Program-made: the position numbers and the translations under genes | The notes under the pieces: generated by a model | Database searches by the model: none | Told to the model about the DNA's origin: nothing | Seen by the model: the letters and a program-made list of their open reading frames with translations, nothing else | In this document: positions 35,584-48,720 of the stretch, one piece after another | Position numbering within the stretch: position 1 is the stretch's first letter | How the letters are laid out: each line of letters begins with the position of its first letter | DNA from: Lumnitzera littorea | Lineage: Eukaryota; Streptophyta; Magnoliopsida; Myrtales; Combretaceae | DNA: 64,000 bases | Assembly (NCBI GenBank): GCA_024138015.1 | Contig: JAMXBB010000010.1 | Location: 14,087,323-14,151,322 of the forward strand | Reading direction: 5' to 3'

Positions 35584-36792
35584 ATTTAATGAGGTAGATA
35601 AATACTAAATAATATGGTATAAACTTTATTAAGTTGAAAAAAGAAAAAAAAAAGAACCTTCAAAATATAATTTATTGATTCATTTTTAAAATAGTTAATA
35701 GAGGTAACTATTACAACACTAATTATGTGAACCTGTTGTACGCATCAATACTTATCTACATTTTACTCTATATATTGTCTATCTATTTAAATATGGTCCT
35801 ACACATTTATGATCGCTAGTTGTAATAATCTTGTTGTTAAATGGGCAGAAATTAGTGTATTACTTTAAAAGGTAATTTAGCTACTCGAGGGTGGGGAAAG
35901 GTAAGCAATAGCCTACCAACTTCGTGTCGAACGTGGTAACCTCTCTTTTAAAGGCTGACTTGTGGGGGACAAGGCCGATACCTTTAGCTTAGTCTTGAAT
36001 TTCTTCTATCTTCTTTCTAAATAATTATTAGAACGAGATTCAAACTTTACTGCTGTTATCAAAATGCAATACTTTCTATTATAGTTTTCATCTTCATTAG
36101 ATATTTTAAAAAATGCACAAAAAATATTGTAAAATGTTATGCTTTAGATCCCATTCACTTCCTTCGACAAACAAGTAAATTATTTCTTTCTTTCGGTTTC
36201 TCCTTTTCTTTTCTTTCTTTTTTTTTTTTTTCGAATGCATATTTATGTTCTTGTAATTATTACAAAGAGATGATGCAAAAATCCCTATCCGAATTGTGTA
36301 TTTCTTTCTAATTTTCTATGTAAAGTTTGAAGTTGCTAAATTTTATATCTAATTAAACTTTTATTGTGAAATTTACTATTTTAACTCTAATTTTTTATAT
36401 TCATATGTTTTTTCTCTAATGCACGTACTCACTTATATTTCCTCAAAACCACAAAGAAAGTAAATCTAATAAGTAAACGTCTAATTAAATATGATATTTG
36501 ACAACTCAAAACTTTAGACCTAAAATTTGAAAAGTAGAAATGTTATTGGATATGACATTTAGTAATTTTAAACTTTAGTTATTAAATTAGGAAAACACTT
36601 AAGGTTTAGGTAATATTTTTGAAATTACCCCTTATTTTACTCTATGTGTGTGTATTGTAATTGTATATAATAGATAATGATTAAATAGTGAGTTTTTTTT
36701 TTTTTTTTTTTTTAGAAAACAAATCCCTCCCTTGGAAGATTTTTTTTCCTTTTTTCTCTCTCTTCTCAATTTGTGGTGTGCCATTCACTATT
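35584..36792. other. AT-rich flank of Copia-2, copy 2, no gene seen
   Basis: Counterpart of 7,772-9,217 without the Helitron. Contains a long T run at about 36,690-36,713 and a 40-base insertion GAGGGTGGGGAAAGG... at about 35,887 that copy 1 lacks. No coding frame is recognisable. Confidence 0.4.
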
Positions 36793-36959
36793 TTACACAT
36801 GGCACAGAAAGGAGCCCCTAGAACTTGTTTTTCCTGTAGCACTAGTAGCTGGATTGATAATTGATGATGTAACCGAATTGAAGTAATCGATAACCTTCAG
36901 GAAAATAGTATGTACTAGCATTGTGTTCACAGAAGTGAAACAAACAAGGCAACAAAAAT

Positions 36960-37321
36960 GTGTGTACAATATATGAACCTGGTGCTCTTCTTCCACCCGC
37001 AGACATGGTCCAGTGTCCTTGGCCTTCAATTAAGGGACCACATGCCAAAACCACGTTTATAGAAGGATCTTTCTCCGTGTGAACACCCTTCTTGAATTGT
37101 CCTATGTTAGTATTTCCTCTTTTAGCGCTGAGCGGCAGTTGGCTGGTATCTTCCCCCACATGACATGAACACGCATATAAAACGCTAATGCCGTAACCAA
37201 ACTCACGTTTTTTTTTTTTTTCTTTATACAATGCTTTCACCGTTGGTGTTCTTTTCGATCCAATTACTGCACGCTTCACCATTCCATCAGAAATTCCCTT
37301 TTCCCCTATCGTACTCTAGCT
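36960..37321 (-). pseudogene. Unidentified reading frame, copy 2
   Basis: Counterpart of 9,431-9,827. The minus frame is open from 37,282 through the region: VKRAVIGSKRTP, EFGYGISVLYACSCHVGE, DTSQLPLSAKRGNTNIGQ, FKKGVHTEKDPSINVVLACG, QGHWTMSAGGRRAPG, then ACCAG followed by GTTCAT. A T-rich expansion near 37,210 adds a short lysine run. I do not recognise the protein and cannot exclude chance openness or coding on the other strand. Confidence 0.35.
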
Positions 37322-37559
37322 TGGTAATTTCCACATATTAAATAACCAATTTAAAAAAATATGAAATTAGAAATATAGTAATTATATATCGGTTATTTCT
37401 AAGCTATTTTGGTTTTTTGGAACACATATTATAGGCAAAGAGACCCTAAAATGTAGGCTAGTTTTAAATTTTCTTTTTCTTTTGTTATTGGTAATTTCAA
37501 AACTTTCTATACAATGCAATTAACCCTTACACTGTTTCTTGTATATAGAATTCTCAATG

Positions 37560-39320
37560 GCCTATATAATATGGCTACTACTCTACTATTCTCTTGTTAG
37601 GATGGAGCGTAAAAGAGCTTTAGAAAACAATAGTTATAAAAAGAAATATGAATTTTAGCAAGAAGAATAGGTGGACCATGCAATTGGTGAATAAATTTCT
37701 GACCAATATTCATTTGAACCGATGTCATATTGTAACAAATTATTACTATTACTACCTATATTGAGTGTCCATTCTCGTGCCTATCTTAAATCATTGCTAA
37801 AGCTCCAGTTGCCGTCACAGCAAGGATGCTCCTCCTCAAATGAGCATATGCCCTACTAATGTTCGTCGGGAAGAAGGGAATAGGTTATGAACCCCTTATA
37901 GCATCTACATTTGGTAGAAATCCACAAAGCGATTCATTCCCCCTTTGTAAATTTATGTGGCTCTTCAAATGCATGAATTTGACCTTGGTTAAAATCATTA
38001 CTACTATCTCACCACTCTCCTTACAGAATCCTTGTAAGGCTTCTGAACGGCTAATTTGACCTCTTATGCCATACATAATTAAGTCGTTTACATTTGACTT
38101 AGGTAAATTATGGTGATTGGTTACTTCTCATGTCATGGGCATAGCATGAGATTTGTATACTTTTGATCCATTTGAATTGCCACAATTTAATTCAAGTCTA
38201 AAATTATGCTCAAGTGGAGGTAAGTTAATTTTACATGTTTGAAATTTTTCCTACACCATAGCACTTACACAATCATGTTGTACAAATAAAAACCATGCTT
38301 AGCATCATCGTTGTCATTTATGGGTATGACAAGATAATAAACTCTACCAACTTCTTCAATCAAATAGCTATGGACCAACTCAACTTGGTAGGAAATCTTA
38401 CCAAATAACTACTTGTAGTTTATGTTAGTTAGAACTATAACTACCTCAACCAAAGGCTTGTCATAAACACCTTCCATAATCTCCATCCACTATATTTCTA
38501 TATACAACATAAACTACTCTAACTTCATCAAGCATTGACATATGATGAATCAACAACATATTACACTTAACTAGTTAAGATCATGGAAACATAACTCAAA
38601 TACACTTACACAACAACCATTAGTACTCATCTAGAAAACATAACTCAAATGCAACAAAAGTTCCTTCCATAATAATGACCAAAACCATAAAAATTGTTTA
38701 TAAGTCAACGACAATGTTGAAAGCCAAGAATACAATGGAATCCCAATGTAGCTCCATTAACATGCACAAATATTGTCAAAACAACATCAAATTGCAAAAA
38801 GTTAGCTAAATGAATGTATTATATATGTGTGTGTGAGTGTATGTGTATATGTATATATCATATCATATCATATCATATATATATATATATATACATATAT
38901 AGGGAGAGATAGGGGAAAAGAGAGAGAGAGGAGAAGGGTTTAGATAAGCAAAGTAAGGATAGAATTTAGCGACCAAGGATGAACACGGGTATTTGTCCAT
39001 GTGTGATTTTGTTTTCAAGACAATTTTTCAAATTTAGGTGTATATTAAGAGAGGGAGAGTTGCGATTTTTAGTTTTTTAGAGAGAGAAGGAAGAGGGAAA
39101 ACGGGAAAGAAGATGGTTGTTAACTACATAATAGCAAATGTGCACCTACAACACATATGCTGCATTTAAATATAGCAATATAATTAAACTTAAAAGATAA
39201 TATGGTTACTACTTGATTAAATTATATTTGGCCAATGTTTAAAGTAAAAAATAAAAAATAATGCATAAACAATTTTAAAACTCTAAAATTTTTAGCAATA
39301 ATTACCTATTAGTTAAATAA
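37560..39320. repeat. Dispersed repeat D, copy D2
   Basis: Counterpart of D1 in duplication copy 2. It includes a compound microsatellite at 38,857-38,893 (CATAT units then AT). A segment of about 250 bases present in D1 and D4 is missing at about 39,126, between two TAGTAG-like sites. Confidence 0.55.
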
Positions 39321-39321
39321 T

Positions 39322-41960
39322 ACATCACATCCTAAGAGTGATAGAGTCATAATAGTCTAATCGTATACACCAGCCTACAGCATAAGCTAACCACTCAATT
39401 ACTATCGTATACTTGGTATACAAGGCACAGATGAGTAAACTACTCTGAATCATCTATAGTTCAATGAATATAACTAATTTGAAAATGTTATATATAAGAA
39501 AACATTAGTTCACATAAAATACTATGAGAAAACTTGTAAAGAAAATCCAAGTTATCATTACAAATTACGCCATAAGACAGACTCAGTTGACTAAGAGACC
39601 TAACTAACTCTAAAAACAAAAGATATATAAAATTGCCCCAGTCCCATTGATTCCTCACTCAAAACCCTTTTGCCCACCTTTCTTATGTCAGAGAGTTAAT
39701 AAAACATGTTATATCTACTGGAACCTACAAAAGAAATCTATGGGAAACTGACAACCACCACTCAAAAAGGGGAGTAGAGATAGAAGTATGCATACATAAT
39801 AAAGCAAGTAGGGTTGTCAATCAATTTAGTTCAATGAAATGCACAAATAAATGCTATTGCATAATGTTTTCTAATCCATTGTGATATTAAGAAAATTTTG
39901 CCAACTTTAATATGGGTTTTAAGGAGTTTCTATCAGTGCAATACCTCGACTAATGGCTAAACCCAATTTTTTGCAATGGAAACATTGCTCCTCTTATGAC
40001 TACCTTTAAATCAGCATCCTTAACATTACTACAGCCTCCTCTTCTATCATTTAATTCAACTAAGAGTAGAGAAGAAACCATTCTTGATATCTTCTTCACA
40101 AGGATCTGTATTTAGCCACAGAATCCTAACCATCCTTAGTGCGTTGCAACGCATGTTAGGTTAAATTTTAAGTCAAGTTTAGGCTAGTTCGATTTAAGCG
40201 ATGATCAACCAAATCCAAATAGTCCAATAGAAAGTAATATTCAAGAAAGCAATCACAACTCGCATTGGTTTTAAGGATAATTATGCTCGAACATATGACT
40301 TCCACTACATCAAGGTTACACTTTGCCGCGGAGTTATATCCCTTCCCTACTTCCATCAAGAAAAGAAATATAACTAACTAATCCTAGGAGAAAGGTTTAA
40401 GAAATTCAACACCAGTATTTTTAAATAGCTTAGAGACAGGCCTTCATTTATGGATACTGAAATAATAAAAAATTAGATTCAAAAGTCAACCGCTCCCACC
40501 AGAAATAGTAATTAGTATGGATTTAATATAAAGCTTAGCTCTCAAAGCAACATAACAATATCTAAGCCTAATTTTTTTAATCCTACATACTGTATATGTA
40601 CAATCAACTATTACAACTATAAATAAGTACACACTTTATCCTTTAAGTAATTTAAATAGTACTCCAAAATGCTGTAAAACATTGATCCCACTTAACTAAA
40701 ATTCTTGTTGTTTACACTAGTTGCAAATGTCAAACTTTTTCATCGTTATTTCTTATATTATAATTAATGGTTTTAGATTTTATACAATTTATGAGGCAAT
40801 AGTAATTTATTTATCATATATTATATTTAGTTTATCACTTCTATATTGAGGAATAATTATCTTTAGTGGTTAAGAATTAAGGTTATTCAAATAAGTCCTT
40901 ACTTATGTACGGTCTAAATTGCTCTTTGAGTTATCATCTGAGTCACCCTCTAAGTTGGTTCAAGTTTATAGTTGGTAGCCAAGAAACTTCTAACTCACTC
41001 TCTAAGTCTACTCAAGGTTAAAGTTCTTATCCTAAGACCTTTTGACTCTATCTCTTATAGGCTTTAATGTAGATTTCTTACCTAGCAAAGTTTTAACTTA
41101 CCCCTTGAGCTAGTTTTTTTTTATTTTATTTAAAGCTTCTAACCAAAGCACCTTCTAAATTACCTTCCAATTTGGTTAAACTTCTTATAAGTCCATAAGA
41201 TCTCCATATTTTGGTCTACGGGCTGCCATTTCCTCACCAAACTAGATTAATAGTCATAAACACTCTTTCTTAACACAATTTTACATGGTTAAGCCACATT
41301 TTGGTCACTTAACTATCAAATTACTCTAATTAAATTATTTAACTAATAATTGCACATCCTGTAATTAATTATACTTATGGCCATAAATCATCGTACTAAT
41401 TAAATCCCGATTACTAGAAGTTCATAAGAAACTCATCTACTTTAACAACTTTAGTAAAAGTGGTGTATGAGTGTTATCAAAAGATAGTGATTGTAACTTT
41501 GGAAACTCATTTATTTATAAAGTTGACTACTCCCATTTACAAAATGGGCCTTCAAATCCACTATGCAACATCATCATACATATCAAAAGCCTTACTAATT
41601 TTTTGGAGAATCAATATATTTTCAAAAATCCCAACATTATAATTTTAAAAAATAAAATATTAGTAAATTTTAGACAAGTTACTATAGAAAAAGATTTTGT
41701 ATAACTGTAAACTAAATATTATAAGAAATCCATAGAAAGATTTTAAAGCTGAAACTACATTGTTTAGGTTTTTAAAAATCAGCTCGAAATTTTGCCCAAA
41801 TAAGGCATTTTCATAAGTGCCATATATAAATTTAACAAATTTCATCAACCTAAAATTTTTCCATGAATCTACATATAAAATAACTAAGAAATATATTTTT
41901 TTAGAATTTCCCACAAGATTTAGTATATTTACAAATTAAATGAAAGTTAAAAGAAATTTA
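39322..41960 (-). mobile_element. Family-E long LTR (copy 2)
   Basis: The start is a decayed form of the TGTCAC terminus (ACATCACATCC). The central core shared with families A and B lies at 39,858-40,175. Past 40,958 the element continues beyond the part kept in copy 1: 41,300-41,960 has the AATTAAATTA and GCTCGAAATTTTGCCC-like interior seen in family A near 17,150. The right terminus is not recognisable. Confidence 0.45.
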
Positions 41961-41984
41961 TTAAGCATTCACTAATACAAAGCA

Positions 41985-43004
41985 TTCCTGTGACTGGTAT
42001 GAGATACATGTACTTTAGTTACATCGAGTTACCATAATTTAATTCATGTCTAAAATCATGCTCAAGTGGAAGTAAGTTGATTTCATGAATTTGAAAATTT
42101 TCCTACACCGCAACACTTACACAACCATGTTGTACAAATAAAAACTATGCTCAGCATCACCATTGTCATGTATGGGTACAACAAGTTAATAAATTCCACT
42201 AACTTCTTCAACCGAATACCTATAACTTAACTTAACTTGGTAGGTTGCAATGTAAATTCATAGGCTCTTTACAAATCTTACTCAATAACCACTCATAATT
42301 TATATTAGTTGGAACTTCAACTACTTCAACCAAATGCTTGTCATAAACACCTTCCATTATCTCCATCTAATATATTTCCATGTGCAAAATAAACCATTTC
42401 AACTTTATCAGGCATTATCACCTAATGAATCAGTAACACATAGCAACTAACTGGTTAAGATTATAGAACCATAACTCAAATACACTCACACAACAACCCA
42501 TTGATACTCATCTAAAAAACACAACTTAAATGCAATAAAAGTTCCTCGCACAATGGTGAAAACAACCATAAAAATCATATAAAAGTCAACTAAAATGTTG
42601 AAAGATAAAAATGCGATAGAATCACAATGTAGCTTCATTAGAATGCACAAATATTAATAAACTAGCTAACATGCAGCCACATTGCGTATATAATATTAAA
42701 ATATATCATTATAATAAAACTTAAAATATAATATTGTTATTGAATTAGATTTATATTTGGCTAATGTTTAAAGCCAAAAACATAATGCATAAATGATTTT
42801 GAAACACTAAAAGTTGTAGCAATAATTATTTATTGATTAACAATGTAGTTTCTATCACTTGTGATCTCATAAAACTTCGAAAGTCCCTTTCAAAATGAAG
42901 AAGCATATTCCAAAAAAAAAAAAAAGGAAAATCAATGCTAATCATATCATGTGTTGTTAAAAGAATATCAATATTTTTTTTACTATATGTTTTAAATTTA
43001 GAAA
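41985..43004. repeat. Dispersed repeat D, copy D3
   Basis: Shares the full CTACACCGCAACACTTACACAA to AACTAGCTAACATGC layout with D1, and a tail (CTTGTGATCTCATAAAAC, AATGAAGAAGCATATTCC) with D4 only. In D1 and D2 this tail is replaced by the family-E LTR. Confidence 0.6.
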
Positions 43005-43561
43005 ATTACACTAGAAGTGATTAACATTTGGAAGTAAATTCAAATAGAATATCAACGTTTAAAAAGGTTTCAAGTAGTGGTTTAAATAAAGGATAGTCGT
43101 TAGGACACCGTTAACTCTGACTAATACAGTAGTTATTTGTATAGTAGTATTCACGTAGCGCTTACATATATAATTAAATAACAAATAAATAAAAAAATGA
43201 AAAATTGCAAAAAAAAAATTTTAAATTATAATTAAATATAACATGAATATAATATATATATGTTAAACTATAAATTAAAAAATTAGAATTAAAAAAAATT
43301 AAAAATCGAGAATAAAAAAAGAGAAAAAATATTGAAAAATAAAAAAGGGCTTACAATAGCTACCTTGCAACCCCCCTCCATTGGTTGTTGGCCACTCCCA
43401 TAAATTTGTAGTATGTCATAACCTACAATGTAAAGTGGGTCATTTGACCCATTGTTGCAAGTGGGTGGCCGCCCACCACAGGTTACACAATCCTTCCAGA
43501 TGGTAAATAGCCACCTACCACTCTTAATTTAAAGGAGAAAAAAAAAAGAAAAAAGGGTAAA
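43005..43561. other. Unassigned block between D3 and D4
   Basis: An A-rich stretch (43,180-43,345) and a GC-richer stretch (43,355-43,500) with two small hairpins: TGGGTCA/TGACCCA at 43,436-43,451 and GTGGG/CCCAC at 43,461-43,476. No coding frame seen. It may be an insertion into a D repeat. Confidence 0.35.
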
Positions 43562-44139
43562 AAACTCATCATCATTTGTAGGTATGACAAGTTAATAAAT
43601 TCCACCAACTTCCTCAACCAAATACTTATAGTTTAACTCAATTTCATAGGTTCCAATGTTAATCCAATGACTTTTTACAAATCTTACCCAATAATCGCTA
43701 ATAATTTACATTAGTTGGAACTTCAACTATCTCAACTAAATGCTTGTCATAAACACCTCCCATTATCTCCATTTACTATATTTCCATACGCAAAATAAAT
43801 TATTTCAACTTTGTAAAGCATTGCTATCTAATGAATCAATAACACATTGCAATTAACTGATTAAGATTATGGAAACATAATTCAAATACATATGCACAAT
43901 AACCCTTTAATACTCATCAAGAAAAAACAACTCAAATGCAATAAAAGTTCCTTATACAATAGTGAAAACAACCATAAAAATCATGAAAAGTCTACCAAAA
44001 TGTTGAAATATTAAAAATGCAATGGAATCACTGCATAACTTCATTAAAATGCATAAACATTATCAAAACAACATCAAAATGCAAAAAAATTGCTATGTAG
44101 ATTTACAATATATACGTGTATATATATGTACATATATAT

Positions 44140-44190
<51 letters not shown>

Positions 44191-44945
44191 AGGAGAAGGA
44201 GGAGGGTTTGGATATGCAAAATAAGGATAGAGTTTAGCATCCAAGGATGAACACAAATGTTTGTTGAAGTGTGAATTTAATTTTCAAGACAATTTTCTAG
44301 ATTTAGATTTAGATTAAAGAGAAGAGGAGTTAAGGTTTTGAGTTTTCTAGACAAAGTGGAGGGAAAGTGGCAAACAAAAAGGGTTTCGACTACATAGTAG
44401 CGTGATGAAATTGTGGTGTTTCAAGATTGGGTTTCAATAAAATATAAAATATGACTTAAAGTCACAATTTCCTTATAGTTTGAAATAGATTCCTCAAGTC
44501 AATATTTTGTCTGTAAAATTTTTGGGTTTTTTTCTTTTTACAGGTGCCATATATGAAGTAGTAATATTTTTGAAGTACCTAATACTTGCGAATTTGAATA
44601 ATATTATAATAAACTAGTGGACATGAACTGGCACATGCATGGCATTAAAATATAGCATTATAATTAAATATAGAATATATTATTGTTATTAAATTAGATT
44701 ATTTTTTGCCATTGTTTAAAGCCGAAAACATAATGCATAAATAGTTTTAAAACTCTAAAAGTTGAAGCAAGAATTTGTTGCTTAATAATGCAGTTTCTAT
44801 CTCTTGTGATCTCATAAAAACTTCAAAAGTCCCTTTCAAAATGAAGAAGCATATTCCCAAAAAGGAAAATCAACACTAATCATATCATGAGTTGTTAAAA
44901 GAATATTAATATTCTTTTCACTATATGTTTTAAATTTATTGAAAA
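43562..44945. repeat. Dispersed repeat D, copy D4
   Basis: Matches D3 from its internal position at about 42,165, and D1 in the AGGTGCCATATATGA to ACTAGTGGACATG part. Contains a (GA)n microsatellite at 44,150-44,186. Confidence 0.6.
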
Positions 44946-45213
44946 AGAAATGATTAATTCTTTGTAAAATGATTCTTTATCTTGATAGACTATCATCTTA
45001 TTAATTATATATAACTTAAATATGTGCATGGGTAATGGGTGCTCATTTTAATAACAATAAAAAGTACATTGTATACAAATTTTTTAACATGAAAATCCCA
45101 ATTGTTCGTTGAAAGTACACACATAATATATTTTTTTTTGGCCAAACACACATAATATTTAAAAATAATGAAATTAAGAGACATAGAAAATCTTATGTTA
45201 AATCCATTGGTGA
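44946..45213. other. AT-rich spacer, no gene seen
   Basis: Lies between repeat D4 and the Tat-2 LTR. A minus-strand open stretch here has no family resemblance. Confidence 0.4.
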
Positions 45214-46105
45214 TGTTGTGATCACTATTGGTAATCTTCAAGTGGTCTAGCAGTCGTGTGCAACTATGGACCTAGAAGAAAGCCCTTCGTAGTAGTGCCA
45301 ATGAGGCCCTCCGATGCTTAAGTTAGTAAGAACAAAAAGCAAGAGTATCTAAAGTGTTTAGTATGGTGTAAGGAGAGGTCAGGATTCAATCCTTATACCT
45401 GTAACTCCATGCCCTATTTATATGCCATAGAACTTACTTGCTTGGGATACGTGGTAAACCAAGATTGCTTGGTGCATGGTTGGTGCAAGGAGGTGTGCTT
45501 AGTACAGAAGGGGACAGTACCTTTCTATTGATTGGTGGCTCTAAGGAAAGGTGCACATCACATCAACATAGGCAACCACCAAAGGCTAAGGCAATTATGC
45601 ATCTAGGCCATACTGTAAATTATTGGTCAACATTCAATGGACAGAGAAGGAGGATCAGCAGAGCAACCATGGCATTGAGGTCATCAAGTCATATGCTAAC
45701 ATGAGCTTAAGGGCTGAAGATGACATGGGGTATTGAGCTTGGGTTTAGCTACCCCAAGGACAATAGGTCTTTGGGGTCTTAGGTATAGAGAAGTCAAGCA
45801 CTCAAGGATATTGGTAGGAGTTTCCAAGGTCCTTAATTGGTTGGGGTTAAAGGAGTGCTCCAAGTTGGCTCAAGTAGGATGCACTGGTGTTGGATAGGCC
45901 AAGCAACAGATTCTTTCCAGCATAATTAAGATTACTTACTCAAGGGTCCCCACCAGGTAACCAGACTTAAGTTGGAGCTGATGCACTAAGGGAAGCATAC
46001 CGATTGGCTTGCAAAAGAAGGATGGGTGATTACTCTAAAGAGGTGCTTGGGGGAACCTGAGTAGGTAATGACACTTGAGCTTAGGCGCAGAAAGGCTTAT
46101 CGACA
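45214..46105 (-). repeat. Tat-2 3' LTR (left end approximate)
   Basis: Contains CTCCGATGCTTAAGTTAGTAAG, shared with the Tat-1 LTR, and ends TTATCGACA followed by a pyrimidine tract CTTATGCCCTACCCTAGCCC, the complement of a PPT. The left end at TGTTGTGATC is a guess. Confidence 0.6.
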
Positions 46106-46486
46106 CTTATGCCCTACCCTAGCCCCAAAAACTCTCCTTAATGTTGAGGCAAGTAGTTCATTCCAAGCTTCAAAGGTTGAGACCCGAGTTATAATTGGGT
46201 GATCCTAAGGAAGCTAGTAATGAGCTTGAGCTCGCCAACTATGAAAATGGTACTACTAAGCACTTGCTCATGTGACGTGATAATTGATTTAATGGATCTA
46301 ACTACAGGGATGCCTGAGGCTCGTTGATGGTGCTTTAAGGAGTGTGCATGGATTCTCAAGCACATTGGAGGTTCCACATTGGCAATCCGCGTGCTACGTG
46401 AATCTAAGCCATTAGGCATTAGATGATGACACATGGGCGGTAGTGGTTGAATGGCAAGAGGTGACGATCCATATGCCATCCCTCCA

Positions 46487-46497
46487 TTTATATAAGG
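46487..46497 (+). promoter_or_regulatory. TATA box before the Tat-2 antisense ORF
   Basis: TTTATATAAGG on the plus strand, with a CTTC/CAAAC-rich leader of about 100-150 bases before the antisense ORF region. Same arrangement as at 14,765 and 25,050. Confidence 0.6.
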
Positions 46498-46639
46498 GTC
46501 TTGGAGGTGGTTCGTTTCTTCATTCTCACTTCTCTTTAAGCCAAAATTTATTCAAAAAGTTTCTCTAACTTCAAACACTCAAAACTACACTTCCTTTCTT
46601 GCAACGAACATTGACAGTAGCTAACCAGAGGAGATTTGA

Positions 46640-48720
46640 AGGTGATGACTCATTGGAATCTATCTTTGCCATAAGGACAAATCCTACAAAGAGATTGTGT
46701 CTAACCCCATTTCCCTACCTTAAGAGAAAGCGATGGCAACGGTGGCGAGTAGCAGTGGCATATGGCAATGAGAGATGCAAAGGATGGATGTTGAGTCGAG
46801 GCTACAAGATAAGTATGTACTGTACAACACAAAGAAAGATCCTATGGAGGTTAGTCCCCAAGGGGCGCAAAAGATCAAGCTGTGAATAGGATGCTGTACA
46901 AGCACTATGAGGAGGCTTGGAGCAAGGTATATATGGAAGCAAGGGATAACATAGAGGGTTAAGAAGTGAAGGGGCTAAGGCCCAAAGAGAGTACGTACGA
47001 CCCCAAGGTCATTTTGTTTATATTGGAATCTTATCAACCAAAGACTCAAATTACCTTTCTCAAAGTTTCAAATCGAGGTCTTCAACTACTACAGGGTATG
47101 CCCAAGGTCCCTCCATCCAAATGCATGGCTGCAGTTGCTTAGGTTCAAAGTAGCTTTTATTTACCACCTACGGGGCTAACTGCTCAACTAATCAAACATT
47201 TCTTCTAATTAAAGCCGAATTAGGACAATTGGGTCTATTGCTCGACCCAAGGTAGTCATTTCATGCTCTTTTAGAAGCTAAAGTCCAAAATGGAAGGGTA
47301 GAAGGGCAGGTTTGTTAAAGTTTAATCAAAGTGCAATCTACCCTTCCCTACCTGATAGAACAAGCTAATAAGTACTTTCTCGATCAAGTACATAAGCCTC
47401 GAGGATGGTGATGTAAGGGAGGAGGTCCTTAACATAGCATATTGGCAAGGGGTTAGGTTCCATATAGTAAATATAATCAGAAAGAAGAAGGCTAGAGGGT
47501 AAGAGACCTCGGCTATTGCTTGAGGTGATGATGATGCTCCCTTGAGGAAGAGGAGCAAAAAGGACAATACTGGCTAGTCGAGGAGGAAGAATAGCAAGAA
47601 AAGTCAAGAGGTCCCCTCGACTATCGAGGAGGCGGATGCTATGTACAAATCCTTTTAGTGACCATTGTACACAAGCTATAGAGAAGGGTTTAGGTAGACT
47701 TATCTCTGTAGCTATGGGGTGGCTTGGGCTAAGTAGTGCTTGAGCAATGTGTTCGTGATGAGCCCTCCAATGATGGGCCTCAAAATAAGCAACAATAGCA
47801 GCAATAGAAGGTAGGGGGCTTGAAGGGGACCTAATGAAACCATGAGGTTAATATTGTTGAGGTTGATGACAAGTTGGAAAGCTTAGCTAGTTGTCGTTAG
47901 GGGAAGGAGGTAGCTTCAATGCTTATGGACCTTAATCTCGTACAGCTCTTCTACAAGAAGGGCTATCCAAAGACTATATCAACGGTGATGACTAAGCTGT
48001 AAGTGGCTGAAGCAATTTATGAGTATGCCTTCTTGTATGGCGTAGAATCCTCTGATAAGTATGTTGCCTTTTACTTTGTTACGTTTTCCTTTAAGTATTA
48101 TGGAGTGCTTACAGTTAATCCCCGTTCTTTTTATTGCAAGTAATCTACAAGAGGACCTCCATACTAAAGGGTAAGGTCGAGAGGTTGAAGGCCAAGGTTA
48201 AAGGAGAAGAAGAGGTTCAATGACTTGATCTCGACATATGGTAACCTTGAGGAGGAGAAGAAGAAGGTTTCTGATGAAGCAACATAGGTGAAGGTAGATG
48301 CTGAAGCCATGAGGAAAAATGCAGAAGAGTCTAAGGTTTTGGTAGATACTTGAGAGTAAGAGCTAACTAAGGCAAGGAGAGAGGCAAAGTAGAGTAAGAA
48401 GGAGCTCGAAGAGGCTTAAGCTAGGTTCGAGGTTTGGGAAGTTGAACTGATGGACAATCACAATCTAACATTAAAGGTCATATAGAGGATCTTCTAAGAG
48501 ATCACTTTGAGGCCAAACTTCTTGGAGGTAACTACCTAAGCTGTATTAAAGGGAGGGAGGCGAGTCAAAGCGGAGGTCTAACAAAAGTATCCGACCCTCA
48601 ACTTAAGCTTCCTATTGTAGTAGACCTAGGTTCCGACTTGAGTGGTGGCTTCAAGGAGTCTATCACTAAAGGTGGTAAGGATGACCAAGATAAGGACTAG
48701 ACCAAGAACCAATAGGGGCC
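46640..48720 (+). pseudogene. Tat-2 antisense ORF remnant
   Basis: Plus-strand protein remnant in the same place as that of Tat-1. Readable pieces are AVNRMLYKHYEEAWSKVYME near 46,880-46,940, KVILFILESYQPKTQITFLK near 47,010, YISLEDGDVREEVLNIAYWQ near 47,390 and DDDAPLRKRSKKDN near 47,530. A charged coiled-coil region follows at 48,170-48,480 (LEEEKKKVSDEA, MRKNAEESKVLVD, ELTKARREAK). Stops and frame changes are frequent. It supports the idea that the antisense ORF is a stable part of this lineage; its job is unknown. Confidence 0.55.

Larger units (their letters stand above)
21107..40958. repeat. Copy 2 of the large segmental duplication
   Basis: Collinear with 783-13,470. It differs by the Tat-1 insertion (24,280-32,834), loss of the RT fragment equivalent to 3,625-4,296, loss of the gag/5' part equivalent to 6,900-7,465, and absence of the Helitron. 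Without Tat-1 it is about 11.3 kb. It retains an integrase core that copy 1 has lost. Confidence 0.85.

Noticed and set aside
46189..46905. Open frames on both strands between the Tat-2 LTR and its antisense ORF
   Set aside because: No family resemblance; composition-driven and overlapping the TATA box and leader.
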